Shown: in pieces, positions 1 to 9,239 of the stretch
How the letters are laid out: each line of letters begins with the position of its first letter
How positions within the stretch are numbered: the stretch's first letter is position 1
Assembly (NCBI RefSeq): GCF_002813325.1
Contig: NZ_PHUG01000001.1
Coordinates: 3,162,001 to 3,226,000, forward strand
Direction of reading: 5' to 3'
DNA length: 64,000 nt
Origin: Janthinobacterium sp. 64
Lineage (GTDB): Bacteria > Pseudomonadota > Gammaproteobacteria > Burkholderiales > Burkholderiaceae_D
Made by a program: the position numbers and the translations under genes
Notes under the pieces: generated by a model
The model's database searches: none
Told to the model about the DNA's origin: nothing
What the model saw: the letters and a program-made list of their open reading frames with translations, nothing else

Positions 1-319
1 GTTGCTTCAGGGTCATCTCGACGCCTTCTTTCAGCGATTCGATGGTCGGTGCTTCCACCGTCAGCGCCGTTTCCAGGCTGTCTTTCACCGGCACCATGGC
101 TTCGGCAAAGCTTTCCACTGCGAATTTATGCGCTTTAGCAACATCTTCCTGCGCACGGCGGCGAATATTTTCGCCATCGGCCTTGGCGCGCATGAAGGCA
201 TCATGCATCTCTGCAAGACGCGCTTCGGTACTCGCCAGCTGCTCTTCCAAAGTAGGCTCTGCGGGAGCCGCGGCGTCCGCTTGCGGATTAGGTACAGCTT
301 GGTTTTCCTGATCTTGCAT
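1..319 (-). CDS. grpE: GrpE nucleotide exchange factor, N-terminal part
   Basis: This is the first 106 or so residues of GrpE, the nucleotide exchange factor of the DnaK chaperone; the rest lies off the left edge. The start is the ATG at 317-319 ([12 protein letters not shown]). A short acidic, Ala/Pro-rich N-terminus leads into the long helical region ([18 protein letters not shown]) and then the conserved stretch around [16 protein letters not shown], which is characteristic of the family. A sigma-32-type promoter lies about 60 bases upstream, as expected for a heat-shock gene. It is the last gene of the minus-strand nadK-recN-hemH-grpE series seen here but should be transcribed on its own, because a hairpin separates it from hemH. 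Confidence 0.93.
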   Translation of the reverse strand, partial: MQDQENQAVPNPQADAAAPAEPTLEEQLASTEARLAEMHDAFMRAKADGENIRRRAQEDVAKAHKFAVESFAEAMVPVKDSLETALTVEAPTIESLKEGVEMTLKQ

Positions 320-385
320 CTAGAAAGCTCCTACAATCAATGACTTAAATGAGTTAGTCTAATTATCTTTACAACACTAACGGGC

Positions 386-413
386 AGATGGGGCTATATC
401 CTATTGTTTCAAG
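386..413 (-). promoter_or_regulatory. Sigma-32 (heat-shock) promoter of grpE
   Basis: On the minus strand CTTGAAA (407-413) is followed after 13 bases by CCCCATCT (386-393). This matches the RpoH consensus CTTGAAA-N11-15-CCCCAT almost perfectly and points at grpE with a leader of about 60 bases. Seen directly in sequence; use by RpoH is inferred from the consensus. Confidence 0.85.
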
Positions 414-617
414 GGGTATGCATGGCAAAACCAGATTTACACCGATCCATGTTACAGCTATTTACAAAACGCTACCCATTTCGGCCAGCGGTCCGTGCGC
501 GCCCCCTTGATTTTCCAGGCTTCCCACCATAAAGCGGGCATTCTACCAGCCGCGCCGCCACCATCGCCACTGGCGACGTTGCTATCTGGATAGTACTTTT
601 GTCGCGCCAGACATGAC

Positions 618-639
618 AAAGCCGCGCAAGCGCGGCTTT
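618..639 (-). terminator. Hairpin terminator downstream of hemH
   Basis: A perfect 10-bp inverted repeat (AAAGCCGCGC / GCGCGGCTTT) with a two-base centre lies 25 bases past the hemH stop. On the minus strand the T-tract is short. The rest of the 344-base gap 320-663 holds the grpE promoter; I see no further gene there. Confidence 0.6.
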
Positions 640-663
640 TGACTGTCAAAAAATTTACTATTT

Positions 664-1773
664 TTAATTCGCCGCGCCCAGCGCCAGCGCCGCCGTGCGC
701 GCCTGCTCGCCCGCTTTCTTGTCCGCCTCGCGCTGCGCCGCCGTCTTCATCGTCGGCCAGCCGATCATGTGTTGTTCGGCAATTTCCGCCAGGCCAGCGA
801 TCCAGGCTGGCGTTTCGTTCAGGCAAGCGATGTAATGAAACTGCTGGCCGCCGGCCGTTTCGAAATCATGCTTCGCTTCCATGGCGATCTCTTCCAGCGT
901 TTCCAGGCAATCACTGGTAAAACCCGGACACAGCAGATCGACGCGCTTGACGCCCTGTTGCGCCAGCGCCACCAGGGTGGGCGCCGTGTATGGCTGCAGC
1001 CACTCGGCCTTGCCGAAGCGCGACTGGAAGGTCACCACGTATTGCTCTTTAGTTAATTTCAACTTTTCCGCCAGCAGGCGCGCCGTTTTCAGGCATTGGC
1101 AGTGGTAGGGGTCGCCCAGCAGCAAGGTACGCTTGGGCACGCCATGAAAGCTCATCACCAGTTTTTCCGGACGGCCATGCGCTTCCCAATGGTTCAGCAC
1201 GGAATCGCGCAAGGCGTCGATATACGTGTCGTGCTCATGGTATTGCTTAATAAAACGCAATTCCGGCACATTGCGCACCGTGGCGTAATGGGAAAACACG
1301 GCGTCGTAGATGGAACCCGTCGTCGTGCCAGAATATTGCGGATAGGCCGGCAGGATGGCGATGCGCTCGCAGCCTTCGCTTTTCAGCTGGGCCAGCACGT
1401 CGGGCAGGGAAGGCGAACCGTAGCGCATGGCCATGGCCACCGTCACGCCGTCATGACCCCGCTCGGCCAGCGCGCCGGCCAGCAATTTCGCCTGCTTTTG
1501 CGTATGCACTTTCAGGGGCGAGCCTTCGCGCGTCCAGATCGACGCGTATTTCTTGGCCGACTGGCCCGAGCGGAACGGCAAGATGATCAGATTCAGGATG
1601 AACCACCAGACGATGCGGGGAATCTCCACCACGCGCGGGTCCGACAAAAATTGTTTCAGGTAGCGCCGCACGGCCGACGAGGTCGGCGCATCGGGCGTGC
1701 CCAGGTTGACCAGCACCACGGCGCTGCGGTCGATATTGCCATGCGTGTACGGCGGTTCTGTTTGAAATGACAT
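664..1773 (-). CDS. hemH: Ferrochelatase
   Basis: HemH inserts Fe2+ into protoporphyrin IX, the last step of protoheme synthesis. The 369-residue protein has the family N-terminus (VVLVNLGTPDAP near residue 18), the catalytic-histidine segment VMSFHGVP with His around 210, and the distal acidic segment PGFTSDCLETLEEI that carries the conserved Glu. Length is normal for proteobacterial ferrochelatases. It lies 142 bases downstream of recN on the same strand, separated by an inverted-repeat element, and is followed by a hairpin, so it may be the last gene of the nadK-recN transcript or have its own promoter. Confidence 0.95.
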   Translation of the reverse strand: MSFQTEPPYTHGNIDRSAVVLVNLGTPDAPTSSAVRRYLKQFLSDPRVVEIPRIVWWFILNLIILPFRSGQSAKKYASIWTREGSPLKVHTQKQAKLLAGALAERGHDGVTVAMAMRYGSPSLPDVLAQLKSEGCERIAILPAYPQYSGTTTGSIYDAVFSHYATVRNVPELRFIKQYHEHDTYIDALRDSVLNHWEAHGRPEKLVMSFHGVPKRTLLLGDPYHCQCLKTARLLAEKLKLTKEQYVVTFQSRFGKAEWLQPYTAPTLVALAQQGVKRVDLLCPGFTSDCLETLEEIAMEAKHDFETAGGQQFHYIACLNETPAWIAGLAEIAEQHMIGWPTMKTAAQREADKKAGEQARTAALALGAAN

Positions 1774-1831
1774 GAAAGCTCTTCGAAGGCGTTGGATGGA
1801 TTAGGCAGTTATTATAGTTGCATTGACTACT

Positions 1832-1895
1832 GGGGTCAGACCCCCAATGCCGCTAACGTCAAGCTCAGCGCTAACGCATCCGGGGGTCTGACCCC
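1832..1895. repeat. Long inverted repeat between recN and hemH (REP-like)
   Basis: GGGGTCAGACCCCC at 1832-1845 and its exact reverse complement at 1882-1895 enclose a 36-base centre. Each arm itself contains the near-palindrome GGGGTCAGACCCC, and the centre holds a direct repeat of CGCTAACG (1851-1858 and 1869-1876). It fills most of the gap between recN and hemH. The architecture resembles a REP/BIME-type dispersed repeat. It could also form a hairpin attenuating recN readthrough into hemH. Confidence 0.65.
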
Positions 1896-1915
1896 GGTCT
1901 GCCCCCAGCCATGAA

Positions 1916-3583
1916 TCAAATCGCGAGCAATTCACGTGCATGCTTGCGCGTGGTGGCCGTGATTTCCAGGCCGCCCAGCATGCGCGCCACTTCTTCCACG
2001 CGGGCCTTGGCGTCGAGCATGTCGATGCGCGAGGCCGTCTTGCCATTGTCCAGGGTGCTTTTTGCCACCTGGAAATGCTGATTCGCCTGGCTGGCCACTT
2101 GCGGCAAATGGGTCACGCACAGCACTTGCCGTCCCTGCCCCAGACGTTTCAGCAGCCGCCCGACGACTTCCGCGACGGCGCCGCCGATGCCGCTGTCGAC
2201 TTCGTCAAAAATGAGGGTCGGCGTGGTGGTGGCGTGCGAGGTGATGACGGAAATGGCCAGCGCGATGCGCGCCAGTTCGCCGCCGGAAGCGACTTTCGCC
2301 AGGGAGCGCGGCGCCGTGCCCGCATGGCCGGCGACGAGGAATTCCACTTGTTCGAGGCCATGGGCGGCCGGCTCGCAAGGATGGAGGGCAATCTCGAAAC
2401 TGCCGCCCGTCATGCTCAGTTCCTGCATGGCGCGCGTGACGGCTTGCCCCAGCTCCAGGGCGGCCGCGCGCCGCGTGTCTGATAACCGCTCGGCCACGCT
2501 ACGGTACTCGGCCTCGACCTTCGCTTCCTGGCGCAGCAAGCCCTCGATGTCGGAAGCGTCCGCCAGATGCTGCAGCTTTTCCGACAGCCTGGCGTGTTCT
2601 TCCGGCAATTCTTCGGGTGTGACGCGGAATTTGCGGGCCGTGCTGTGCATGGCTTCCATGCGCGCGTCGAGCTGGTGCAGGCGTTCCGGGTCCAGTTCCA
2701 CGCGGTCCAGGTAATTGTTCAGCGCGTACACGGATTCCTGCAATTGTATGCGCGACGATTCGATCAAGTCGACGATCGGCTGCAATTCCGCATCGACGGA
2801 GACCAGCTTGCCCAGCTTCTGGTTCAGGCCCGACAGTTGCGACACGATCGGATGGTCTTCCGACTCGGAAATCATCGACAACGCTTCCTGCGCCCCTTCC
2901 AGCAGGCTGGCAGCGTGCGACAGGCGGCTGTGCTCGTTCGTGATGTCCGTCCATTCACCGGGCTTGGCGGCGAGTTTTTCCAGTTCGCCCACTTGCCATT
3001 CCAGGCGTTCACGCTCGTACAGCACATTGGCGGCATTCGTTTCAAATTCTTCGCGCTGGCGCACGAGCGCACGCCAGCGCTTGTGCAGGGCCGCCACTTG
3101 CCGCGCATCCTGTTCCGCGCCCGCTTCGCGCGCCGTCGCCTGGCCATCGAGCAAGGCGCGCTGCGCCTCGCTTTTCAGCAGGGACTGGTGCGCGTGCTGG
3201 CCGTGGATATCGACCAGCATGTCACCGAGTTCGCGCAGCTGCGCGGCCGTGGCGGGGATGCCGTTGATGTACGCTTTCGAGCGGCCCGCATTGTCGATTA
3301 CGCGGCGCAGCAGCGCGCCGCCATCGTCGTTGGCGAATTCATTGGCCACCAGCCAGGCTTGCGCCACGTCGCTGACGGAAAAATCGGCCGTGATGTCGGC
3401 CTTGGCCGCGCCTTCGCGCACCACGCTGGCGTCGCCGCGCCCGCCCAGCGCCAGGGTCAGCGCATCGATGAGGATGGACTTGCCGGCGCCCGTCTCGCCC
3501 GTCAGCACGCTGAAGCCGGCGGAAAATTCCAGTTCAATGGTATCGACAATGACAAAATCGCGAATGGACAGTGTATGGAGCAT
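1916..3583 (-). CDS. recN: DNA repair protein RecN
   Basis: RecN is an SMC-like ATPase acting in double-strand-break repair by recombination. The 555-residue protein has an N-terminal P-loop GETGAGKS at about residues 29-36, a central coiled-coil region rich in Glu/Arg/Leu/Ala, and a C-terminal ATPase half with the LASGGELAR-type signature and the Walker B/D-loop DEVDSGIGG. I chose the ATG at 3581-3583 (MLHTLSIRDF), which starts exactly where RecN proteins normally do; an in-frame upstream start would add eight unlikely residues. It lies 47 bases after nadK and probably shares its LexA-type upstream box, matching recN's usual SOS control. Confidence 0.95.
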   Translation of the reverse strand: MLHTLSIRDFVIVDTIELEFSAGFSVLTGETGAGKSILIDALTLALGGRGDASVVREGAAKADITADFSVSDVAQAWLVANEFANDDGGALLRRVIDNAGRSKAYINGIPATAAQLRELGDMLVDIHGQHAHQSLLKSEAQRALLDGQATAREAGAEQDARQVAALHKRWRALVRQREEFETNAANVLYERERLEWQVGELEKLAAKPGEWTDITNEHSRLSHAASLLEGAQEALSMISESEDHPIVSQLSGLNQKLGKLVSVDAELQPIVDLIESSRIQLQESVYALNNYLDRVELDPERLHQLDARMEAMHSTARKFRVTPEELPEEHARLSEKLQHLADASDIEGLLRQEAKVEAEYRSVAERLSDTRRAAALELGQAVTRAMQELSMTGGSFEIALHPCEPAAHGLEQVEFLVAGHAGTAPRSLAKVASGGELARIALAISVITSHATTTPTLIFDEVDSGIGGAVAEVVGRLLKRLGQGRQVLCVTHLPQVASQANQHFQVAKSTLDNGKTASRIDMLDAKARVEEVARMLGGLEITATTRKHARELLAI

Positions 3584-3630
3584 GGCTTCAGTGGTTAGGC
3601 GGCGCACCGCGGGTTAGCGAGGAGAAAAAA

Positions 3631-4602
3631 TTAGCTGAGCTTGCCCTCGCCAGACGGGTACTCATTCCAGTGCAGTTTTTCACGCAGGGTGTTGTAGTAA
3701 CTCCACCCTTCCGGATGCAGGAAGGTAATCGTGTGCGGCGAACGGCGGATGAGGATGCGGTCTTGCTGCACCAGGCTGGCAAAGGTCTGCATGTCGAAAT
3801 TGACGCTGATATCGCGCCCGCGCACGATTTCCACGACGATCTGGCTGGAGTCGGGCAGGACGATGGGCCGGTTCGACAGCGCATGCGGGGCAATCGGCAC
3901 GAGCACGATGCCGCCCAGGGTCGGGTGCAGCAGCGGGCCGCCGGCCGACAGCGAATACGCGGTCGAGCCCGTGGGCGTGGAAATGATCAGGCCATCGGAA
4001 CGCTGGTTGTACATGAAGTGGCCATCGACCTCGACGCGCAATTCGGCCATGCCGGCACCGCCGCCGCGCGAAACGACGACATCGTTGACGGCCATGCCCA
4101 CGTGGATCGACTCGCCGTCGCGCAGCACACTGCCTTCGAGCAAGGTGCGGCGTTCGGCCTTGAAGCGGCCGCCAAGAATTTGCGCCAGCACGGGCAGCAT
4201 GCGCTCAAGCGGAATGTCGGTCATGAAGCCCAGACGCCCCTGATTGATACCGATCAAGGGCACGTCGAATGGCGCCAGCTGGCGCGCAATGCCCAGCATG
4301 GTGCCGTCACCGCCCATGACGATGGCGCAATCGGCGGCGGCGCCGATCTCGGCCGGCGACATGGCGCGCACGCCGGGAAACGCCAGGTTCAGGTGCGCGG
4401 CCGTTTCCGCCTCGAAGACCACCGTGTGGCCCAGCACTTGCAGGAAATCGACGATGCTTTTCACGGGCTCGGCAATGCCATCCGTATTCTGGCGCACGAC
4501 GAGGGCGATGGTCTTGGCGCCCAGGTTGAAGCGCTCGCCCGGGGCTGGCAAGGTCGCGGCTGGCTGTTCGGCGCGTTGTTCGGCGTGTGTATCGACGGGC
4601 AT
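3631..4602 (-). CDS. nadK: NAD kinase
   Basis: NadK phosphorylates NAD to NADP. The protein has the catalytic GGDG motif (around residues 97-100, [10 protein letters not shown]) and the second diphosphate/nicotinamide motif around [13 protein letters not shown]. The frame stays open to 4686, but I chose the ATG at 4600-4602 (MPVDTHAEQ, 323 residues): the longer frame would begin inside the LexA-type box, and even the shorter version has an unusual 28-residue Ala/Pro-rich lead before the family start ([11 protein letters not shown]). It is the first gene of a nadK-recN operon. Confidence 0.93.
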   Translation of the reverse strand: MPVDTHAEQRAEQPAATLPAPGERFNLGAKTIALVVRQNTDGIAEPVKSIVDFLQVLGHTVVFEAETAAHLNLAFPGVRAMSPAEIGAAADCAIVMGGDGTMLGIARQLAPFDVPLIGINQGRLGFMTDIPLERMLPVLAQILGGRFKAERRTLLEGSVLRDGESIHVGMAVNDVVVSRGGGAGMAELRVEVDGHFMYNQRSDGLIISTPTGSTAYSLSAGGPLLHPTLGGIVLVPIAPHALSNRPIVLPDSSQIVVEIVRGRDISVNFDMQTFASLVQQDRILIRRSPHTITFLHPEGWSYYNTLREKLHWNEYPSGEGKLS

Positions 4603-4670
4603 AAGAGTCTCGGTAGTGAATTCGGTGGCAAACCGCCCCAGGCTGTCGCGTCGCACGCCGGCATCGCATG

Positions 4671-4690
4671 TACTGTATATATGCACAGTA
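4671..4690. promoter_or_regulatory. LexA (SOS) box upstream of nadK-recN
   Basis: TACTGTATATATGCACAGTA is a 20-base near-palindrome of the form CTGT-N8-ACAG with an AT-rich centre, matching the proteobacterial LexA operator closely. It lies about 70 bases upstream of the chosen nadK start and nothing else is transcribed from it leftward. LexA binding is inferred from the consensus and from the presence of recN downstream. Confidence 0.82.
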
Positions 4691-4863
4691 TAGTGCGGCT
4701 GCCGTGTACCCGCAAGGGGCGTTCTTGGTGTTGCATGCAGTGTAGCGCAGAAAAAGAATCGTCCATGCGTGCGCCAGCGCTCCCTGCAGGGGCAAATCCG
4801 CTTGCGCGCGGCCCAGGGCGGCGGGACACTGGCCTCACATCATTTTTACTGTCAGGAGGCCAT

Positions 4864-5130
4864 ATGGTTGCCCAGCATAGCGAACGCAAGATCAATACCG
4901 ATGAAAAGGTCAAGAATGACGGCGTCGACCGTCTGCCGCACGAGCGCGACGAATCGCCCGATGCGCAAAACGTGCGCCCGCGCAAAATCATGCAGCAGGC
5001 GGCCAGCGACCTGGAACAGGGCCTGGTCGACACGGACCGCCACGCCCAGCCCGGCGTGGAAAAGGTCAAGCCGGCCGCGCCGCAACAGGCCCGCCCCGAC
5101 ACGCAACTGGAACCAAAGAAGGCACGCTGA
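4864..5130 (+). CDS. Small hydrophilic hypothetical protein
   Basis: An 88-residue, strongly charged protein with no membrane segment (begins [17 protein letters not shown], ends in KKAR). The start is supported by an AGGAG ribosome-binding site a few bases upstream of ATG 4864. It is rich in Asp, Glu, Lys, Arg and Pro and is probably disordered. I do not recognise a domain. It stands alone between the nadK promoter region and osmC; the sequence does not show what it does. Confidence 0.6.
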   Translation: MVAQHSERKINTDEKVKNDGVDRLPHERDESPDAQNVRPRKIMQQAASDLEQGLVDTDRHAQPGVEKVKPAAPQQARPDTQLEPKKAR

Positions 5131-5274
5131 GTCGAACTGTCAGGCCCGCGACTTTGCCGACTCCGCGCCGTGTAGGCATTGGCGCCGCACATGCGCCCCC
5201 TGTGTGGCGCAACGAACGGAAGGGCAAAGGAGGCTCGCGCATGATGGACACTCGAACCACGCAAGGAGTACATC

Positions 5275-5697
5275 ATGAAAAAAACAGGATCAGCCGTCTG
5301 GAGTGGCGGCCTTAAAGATGGCAAAGGATTTATTTCCACCGAAAGCGGTGCGCTCGACAATGTGGCATACGGCTTCAACACGCGCTTTGAAGACGGTCCC
5401 GGCAGCAATCCGGAAGAGCTGATCGGCGCCGCGCATGCGGCCTGCTTCACCATGGCCCTGTCCGGCCAGCTGGGCGAGGCGGGCCTACGCGCCACAGCCC
5501 TGAAAACCACGGCCGACGTCAGCCTGGAAAAAATCGATGGCAGCTATGCCATCACGGCCGTCCACCTGACCCTGGTGGCCACCATTCCCGGCGCCACCGA
5601 AGAAACGTTCCAGGATGCGGCACTGCGCGCCAAGCTCGGCTGTCCAGTATCGAAGTTGCTGGCCACGGAAATTACCCTGGACGCCCGTCTGGAGTAA
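5275..5697 (+). CDS. osmC: OsmC-family peroxiredoxin
   Basis: OsmC proteins reduce organic hydroperoxides through two cysteines. The 140-residue protein has both in family contexts: Cys near 57 ([11 protein letters not shown]) and Cys near 123 ([10 protein letters not shown]). It starts at the ATG after a clear AAGGAG. The subtype is OsmC rather than Ohr, judging from the N-terminal [16 protein letters not shown]. It is monocistronic as far as can be seen. Confidence 0.93.
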   Translation: MKKTGSAVWSGGLKDGKGFISTESGALDNVAYGFNTRFEDGPGSNPEELIGAAHAACFTMALSGQLGEAGLRATALKTTADVSLEKIDGSYAITAVHLTLVATIPGATEETFQDAALRAKLGCPVSKLLATEITLDARLE

Positions 5698-5811
5698 TGC
5701 CGGCATGCCGTCCGCTGCTGCTCCATCACCGGGCGGCAGGGGCGGTCTCGGCAAGAAAGCCATAAACCGCATAAAATCCTGCCATTCCCCTATCACCATC
5801 AAGGATTTACG

Positions 5812-6219
5812 ATGCGTATTTTGCACACCATGTTACGGGTCGGCGACCTGCAGCGCTCCATCGATTTTTACACCAGGGTCCTGGGCATGAAGTTGCTGCG
5901 CACCAGCGACAATCCTGAATACCAGTACACGCTGGCCTTCGTCGGCTATGGCTCGAACCCCGACCACGCGGAACTGGAACTGACGTATAACTATGGCACC
6001 ACCAGCTACGAGCTGGGCACGGCCTATGGCCACATCGCCATCTCGGCCGACGACATCGTCGCCGCCTGCGACGCGGCACGCGCGAATGGCGGCAACGTCA
6101 CGCGCGAACCGGGCCCCGTGAAAGGCGGCAACACGGTCATCGCCTTCATCACCGATCCGGACGGCTACAAGATCGAATTGATCGAGCGCAAGTTCGACGG
6201 CCAGGGCGGCGGCTTGTAA
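5812..6219 (+). CDS. gloA: Lactoylglutathione lyase (glyoxalase I)
   Basis: GloA isomerises the methylglyoxal-glutathione hemithioacetal to S-lactoylglutathione. The 135-residue protein has all four metal ligands of the E. coli enzyme at the same positions: His5, Glu56, His74 and Glu122. It lacks the insertions of the Zn-type enzymes, so the Ni2+/Co2+ class is expected. The start ([10 protein letters not shown]) is the standard one for the family. Confidence 0.95.
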   Translation: MRILHTMLRVGDLQRSIDFYTRVLGMKLLRTSDNPEYQYTLAFVGYGSNPDHAELELTYNYGTTSYELGTAYGHIAISADDIVAACDAARANGGNVTREPGPVKGGNTVIAFITDPDGYKIELIERKFDGQGGGL

Positions 6220-6223
6220 TAGC

Positions 6224-7138
6224 TCAGCCTGGCTCGGCGGCCTGGGCAATGGCCGCGCGCAGCCAGGCGATGCCCGCATCGCCGTCCGTACGGCGGTGCC
6301 GTATCGCTTCAAACGCAAACGGCGCGATGGCAAACGGCGCAGCATACAGCGCCAGCCCTTGTGCCGCGCTGCCGCGCAAGGCGCGCCGCGCCACCGTCAA
6401 CATCAAGTCCGTCCCCAGCACGACATCCGCTGCGACCGTCCAGTACGGCACGCGCACGGCGATGCGGCGCGCCTGGCCCAGCTGAGCCAGCGCCGCATCG
6501 ACTTCGGCCGCCATGCCGCCTTCGCTGGATGCCACCAGCACATGGGGGCGCGCCAGATAGGTTTCCAGGCTCAACGTTTCACCGTCCGCCAGGCTGGCCG
6601 GATCGAGCGCGCACACGAACGTTTCCTCGAACAGGGTTTCTCGATGTAACTGCTCGGGCAGTTGCGGGAACACGCCCAGCGCCAGGTCGATCTCGCCATC
6701 CTGCACGCCGGCCACCACGGCTTGGCGGCTGGCGTAGCTGATGGCCAGGTCGATGCCGGGCGCTTCCACGCGCAAGCGGCGCAACAAGCGCGGCAAGAGC
6801 AAGGCCGCGCCGTAATCCGACATGGCCAGACGAAACATGCGCTGCGCCGTGGCTGCCTCGAAGACGGCGCCGCCGAGCACGGAACGCACGCTTTGCAGTG
6901 CTTCGGCCAGCGGCCGCGCCAGTTCCAGTGCGCGCGCCGTTGGCTGGAAGCCGCCCTTGCCGCGCAGCAGCAGCGGGTCGCCGAGCAAGTGGCGCAAGCG
7001 GGCCAGCGCATGGCTGACGGCAGGCTGGCTCATGTGCAAGCGTTCGGCCGCGCGCGACAAATGGCGCTCGCTGAGCAGCGCGTCCAGGATCACCAGCAAG
7101 TTCAAATCGACGGCGCGCAGATTATTCATTTGGTGCAT
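6224..7138 (-). CDS. LysR-family transcriptional regulator
   Basis: A 304-residue LysR-type regulator: an N-terminal winged helix-turn-helix (LDALLSERHLSRAAERLHMSQPAVSHALARLR) and a C-terminal co-inducer domain. The start is either the ATG at 7138 (MHQMNNLRAV) or the one three codons on; MNNLRAVDLNLL resembles the NodD/LinR-like subgroup. It is divergent from the YdcZ-type transporter gene at 7221, with about 80 bases between them, so that transporter is its likeliest target. The inducer is unknown. Confidence 0.9.
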   Translation of the reverse strand: MHQMNNLRAVDLNLLVILDALLSERHLSRAAERLHMSQPAVSHALARLRHLLGDPLLLRGKGGFQPTARALELARPLAEALQSVRSVLGGAVFEAATAQRMFRLAMSDYGAALLLPRLLRRLRVEAPGIDLAISYASRQAVVAGVQDGEIDLALGVFPQLPEQLHRETLFEETFVCALDPASLADGETLSLETYLARPHVLVASSEGGMAAEVDAALAQLGQARRIAVRVPYWTVAADVVLGTDLMLTVARRALRGSAAQGLALYAAPFAIAPFAFEAIRHRRTDGDAGIAWLRAAIAQAAEPG

Positions 7139-7220
7139 GATTGACTGACAAAGTACGAATTGGATTTAATCATGACAGCATAATACGATGGTCCCATCAA
7201 CTCAACTGTGGGAGTCACCG

Positions 7221-7688
7221 ATGCATGCATGGATTACCGTATTTGCCCCGCTGGCCATGCTGGCCGGCGCCGTCGTCCCCTTCCAGGCGGGCGCGAATGC
7301 CGCACTGGGCCGCAACCTGGGCCACCCGCTGTGGGCCACCCTCGCCTCGCTGGCCGTCAGCGCCGTGCTCGCCTTGCTGGTGATGCTGCTCTGGCGAGTG
7401 CCGGCGCCCGATGTCGGCCTCGCCATGCGCGGACCGGGCTGGTCCTGGCTGGGCGGCGCGGCCGGCGTGTTTTATATTACGGCCGCGCTGATGCTGGCGC
7501 CGCGCATGGGCTCCGGTCCCTTCATGGCGGCCGTCATCGGCGGACAAATGCTGGCCGCACTGGCCATCGACCGCTACGGCTTGCTGGGCTTTGCCGTCAA
7601 ACATATTTCTCCGCTGCATTGGGCCGGCGCGGGCCTGGTGGTGGCCGGCGTGATCCTCACACAAATAGCCAACAGCCGCACCGTGTGA
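7221..7688 (+). CDS. YdcZ-type (DUF606, DMT superfamily) membrane transporter
   Basis: A 155-residue integral membrane protein with about five hydrophobic segments and the half-transporter architecture of the DUF606/YdcZ group of the drug/metabolite transporter superfamily. The Pro-Phe-Gln-Ala-Gly-Ala-Asn segment near the N-terminus (VVPFQAGANAALGR) and the PFMAAVIGGQM segment are typical. I chose ATG 7221 (MHAWITVFAP) after a GGGAG site. It is divergently transcribed from a LysR regulator; the substrate is unknown. Confidence 0.85.
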   Translation: MHAWITVFAPLAMLAGAVVPFQAGANAALGRNLGHPLWATLASLAVSAVLALLVMLLWRVPAPDVGLAMRGPGWSWLGGAAGVFYITAALMLAPRMGSGPFMAAVIGGQMLAALAIDRYGLLGFAVKHISPLHWAGAGLVVAGVILTQIANSRTV

Positions 7689-7708
7689 AAACACGTCAAG
7701 ACGAAAAA

Positions 7709-7738
7709 AAAACCAGCGCCGTTGCCGGTGCTGGTTTT
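7709..7738. terminator. Bidirectional terminator between ydcZ-like gene and tolC
   Basis: AAAACCAGC (7709-7717) pairs with GCTGGTTTT (7730-7738) around a GC-rich loop, with an A-run on the left and T-run on the right. It serves the convergent genes on both sides. Confidence 0.8.
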
Positions 7739-7758
7739 CATTCAGAGCAAGATCCCGC

Positions 7759-9099
7759 TTACTTGTCGAGCAAGGCGTTGACGGGCATCAAGTCCGTTTC
7801 CTTCAGGGTGCCGGCCGCCGCCTTCAGGCGCAAGCCGTTCATGATGGTGTCGTAGCGCGCCTTCGACAGATCTTTTTGCGTCGAGAACAATTGTTTCTGT
7901 GCATTCAATACGTCAATATTGATGCGCACGCCCACTTGATAGCCGAGCTGGTTCGACTCCAGCGCCGACTTGCTCGACACTTCCGCCGCTTCCAGCGCCT
8001 TGACTTGCGCCAGGCCGCTGTTGACGCCGAGGAAAGCCTGGCGCGCGCCTTGCGAGGCCGTGCGGCGCGCCGTTTCCAGGTCGTTGCGGGCCTTGTTTTC
8101 CAGCGCGATCGATTCGCGCACCTTGCTGGTGACGGCAAAACCGCTGAAAATCGGGATGCTCCACTGCACGCCGATGGCGTTGTTGTTGTTGCCGTTGCCA
8201 TTGCCGCCACCCGAGGTGTAGCTATGGCCCGTGTTGGCGATCAGGTCCAGGGTTGGATAGTGGCCGGCGCGGTTGCGGCCGATGTCACGCTTGGCCGATT
8301 CCACGTTGAACTGGGCCGTGACGACGCCGTAGTTCTGCTCTTCGGCAGACGACACCCATGGCTCGACCGCGGCCGGTTCCGGCGCGCTGATGACCACGCC
8401 CGTGCGCATCGGCGCCAGGCTCGTTGGCGCTTCGCCGATGATGGTTTGCAAGGCGCTGCGCTTGTTGGCCAGGTCATTGATGGCGGCAAATTCCTGCGCC
8501 ACCACCAGGTCGTACGCCGCTTGCGCTTCGTGCGTGTCGGTAATCGTTTGCGTGCCCACTTCGAAGTTGCGCTTGGCCGATGCCAGTTGCTCCGTCGTGG
8601 CGACCTTTTGCGCCTGCGTCGCGCCCAGGTTGTCCTGCGCGCTGAGCACGTCGAAATACGCCTGCGCCACGCGCGTGATCAGGTCTTGCTGCACCTGTGC
8701 AAATTGCGCTTCCGCAATCGCTTGCGCCAGCTTGCTTTGCTGATAGGTTTCCCAACGGTCCCAGCGGAACAGCGGCTGCGCCAGAGTCAGGTTGTAGCTG
8801 TTCGTGCGCACGTTGACGGACGGCGAGGTGATCTTGTTGCCGCCATTGTTCTGGCTGATCTGTTCCTGATTGCCACGCGTATTGCTGCCCGACGCAGAGA
8901 TTTGCGGCAGCAAGCCTGCCATCCCCTGCGGAACCCGCTCCATCCCGGCCGACAGGGCCGCGCGCGCGCTCGCATACTGCGCGTCATTGGCCAGCGCCTG
9001 CTGGTACACCTGGATGAGATCGGCCGCCTGTGCTTGCAACGAGCATGTCATCGAGACAAAGGCGCTGGTCATCAGCACGGCGATAAGGGGTTTCCGCAT
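7759..9099 (-). CDS. tolC: TolC-family outer-membrane efflux channel
   Basis: A 446-residue outer-membrane factor with a signal peptide (MRKPLIAVLMTSAFVSMTCS, cut near AQA). It shows the two internally repeated outer-membrane efflux domains: the first around LIQVYQQALANDAQYASARA, the second around the YGVVTAQFNVESAKRDIGRNRAGHYPT region. These form the trimeric beta-barrel and periplasmic helical tunnel for type I secretion and tripartite efflux. It is the last gene of the minus-strand pcm-rhodanese-tolC group, which fits the tolC neighbourhood in related Betaproteobacteria. Confidence 0.94.
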   Translation of the reverse strand: MRKPLIAVLMTSAFVSMTCSLQAQAADLIQVYQQALANDAQYASARAALSAGMERVPQGMAGLLPQISASGSNTRGNQEQISQNNGGNKITSPSVNVRTNSYNLTLAQPLFRWDRWETYQQSKLAQAIAEAQFAQVQQDLITRVAQAYFDVLSAQDNLGATQAQKVATTEQLASAKRNFEVGTQTITDTHEAQAAYDLVVAQEFAAINDLANKRSALQTIIGEAPTSLAPMRTGVVISAPEPAAVEPWVSSAEEQNYGVVTAQFNVESAKRDIGRNRAGHYPTLDLIANTGHSYTSGGGNGNGNNNNAIGVQWSIPIFSGFAVTSKVRESIALENKARNDLETARRTASQGARQAFLGVNSGLAQVKALEAAEVSSKSALESNQLGYQVGVRINIDVLNAQKQLFSTQKDLSKARYDTIMNGLRLKAAAGTLKETDLMPVNALLDK

Positions 9100-9239
9100 T
9101 GCATTTCTCCGTTGGAGTCGTCAAAAGTTGATGGAATCAAAAATCTGCTACCGCTTGCCTTGCGCCCGCCGGATCAGCGGGTACAGGCCTCCGCAGGCAT
9201 GCGGGAAAACATGCCTGGGTGCATCTACTGCAAAATAAC

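Noticed and set aside
3631..4686. nadK start at 4686
   Set aside because: The start would lie inside the LexA-type box, and the added N-terminus has no family similarity.
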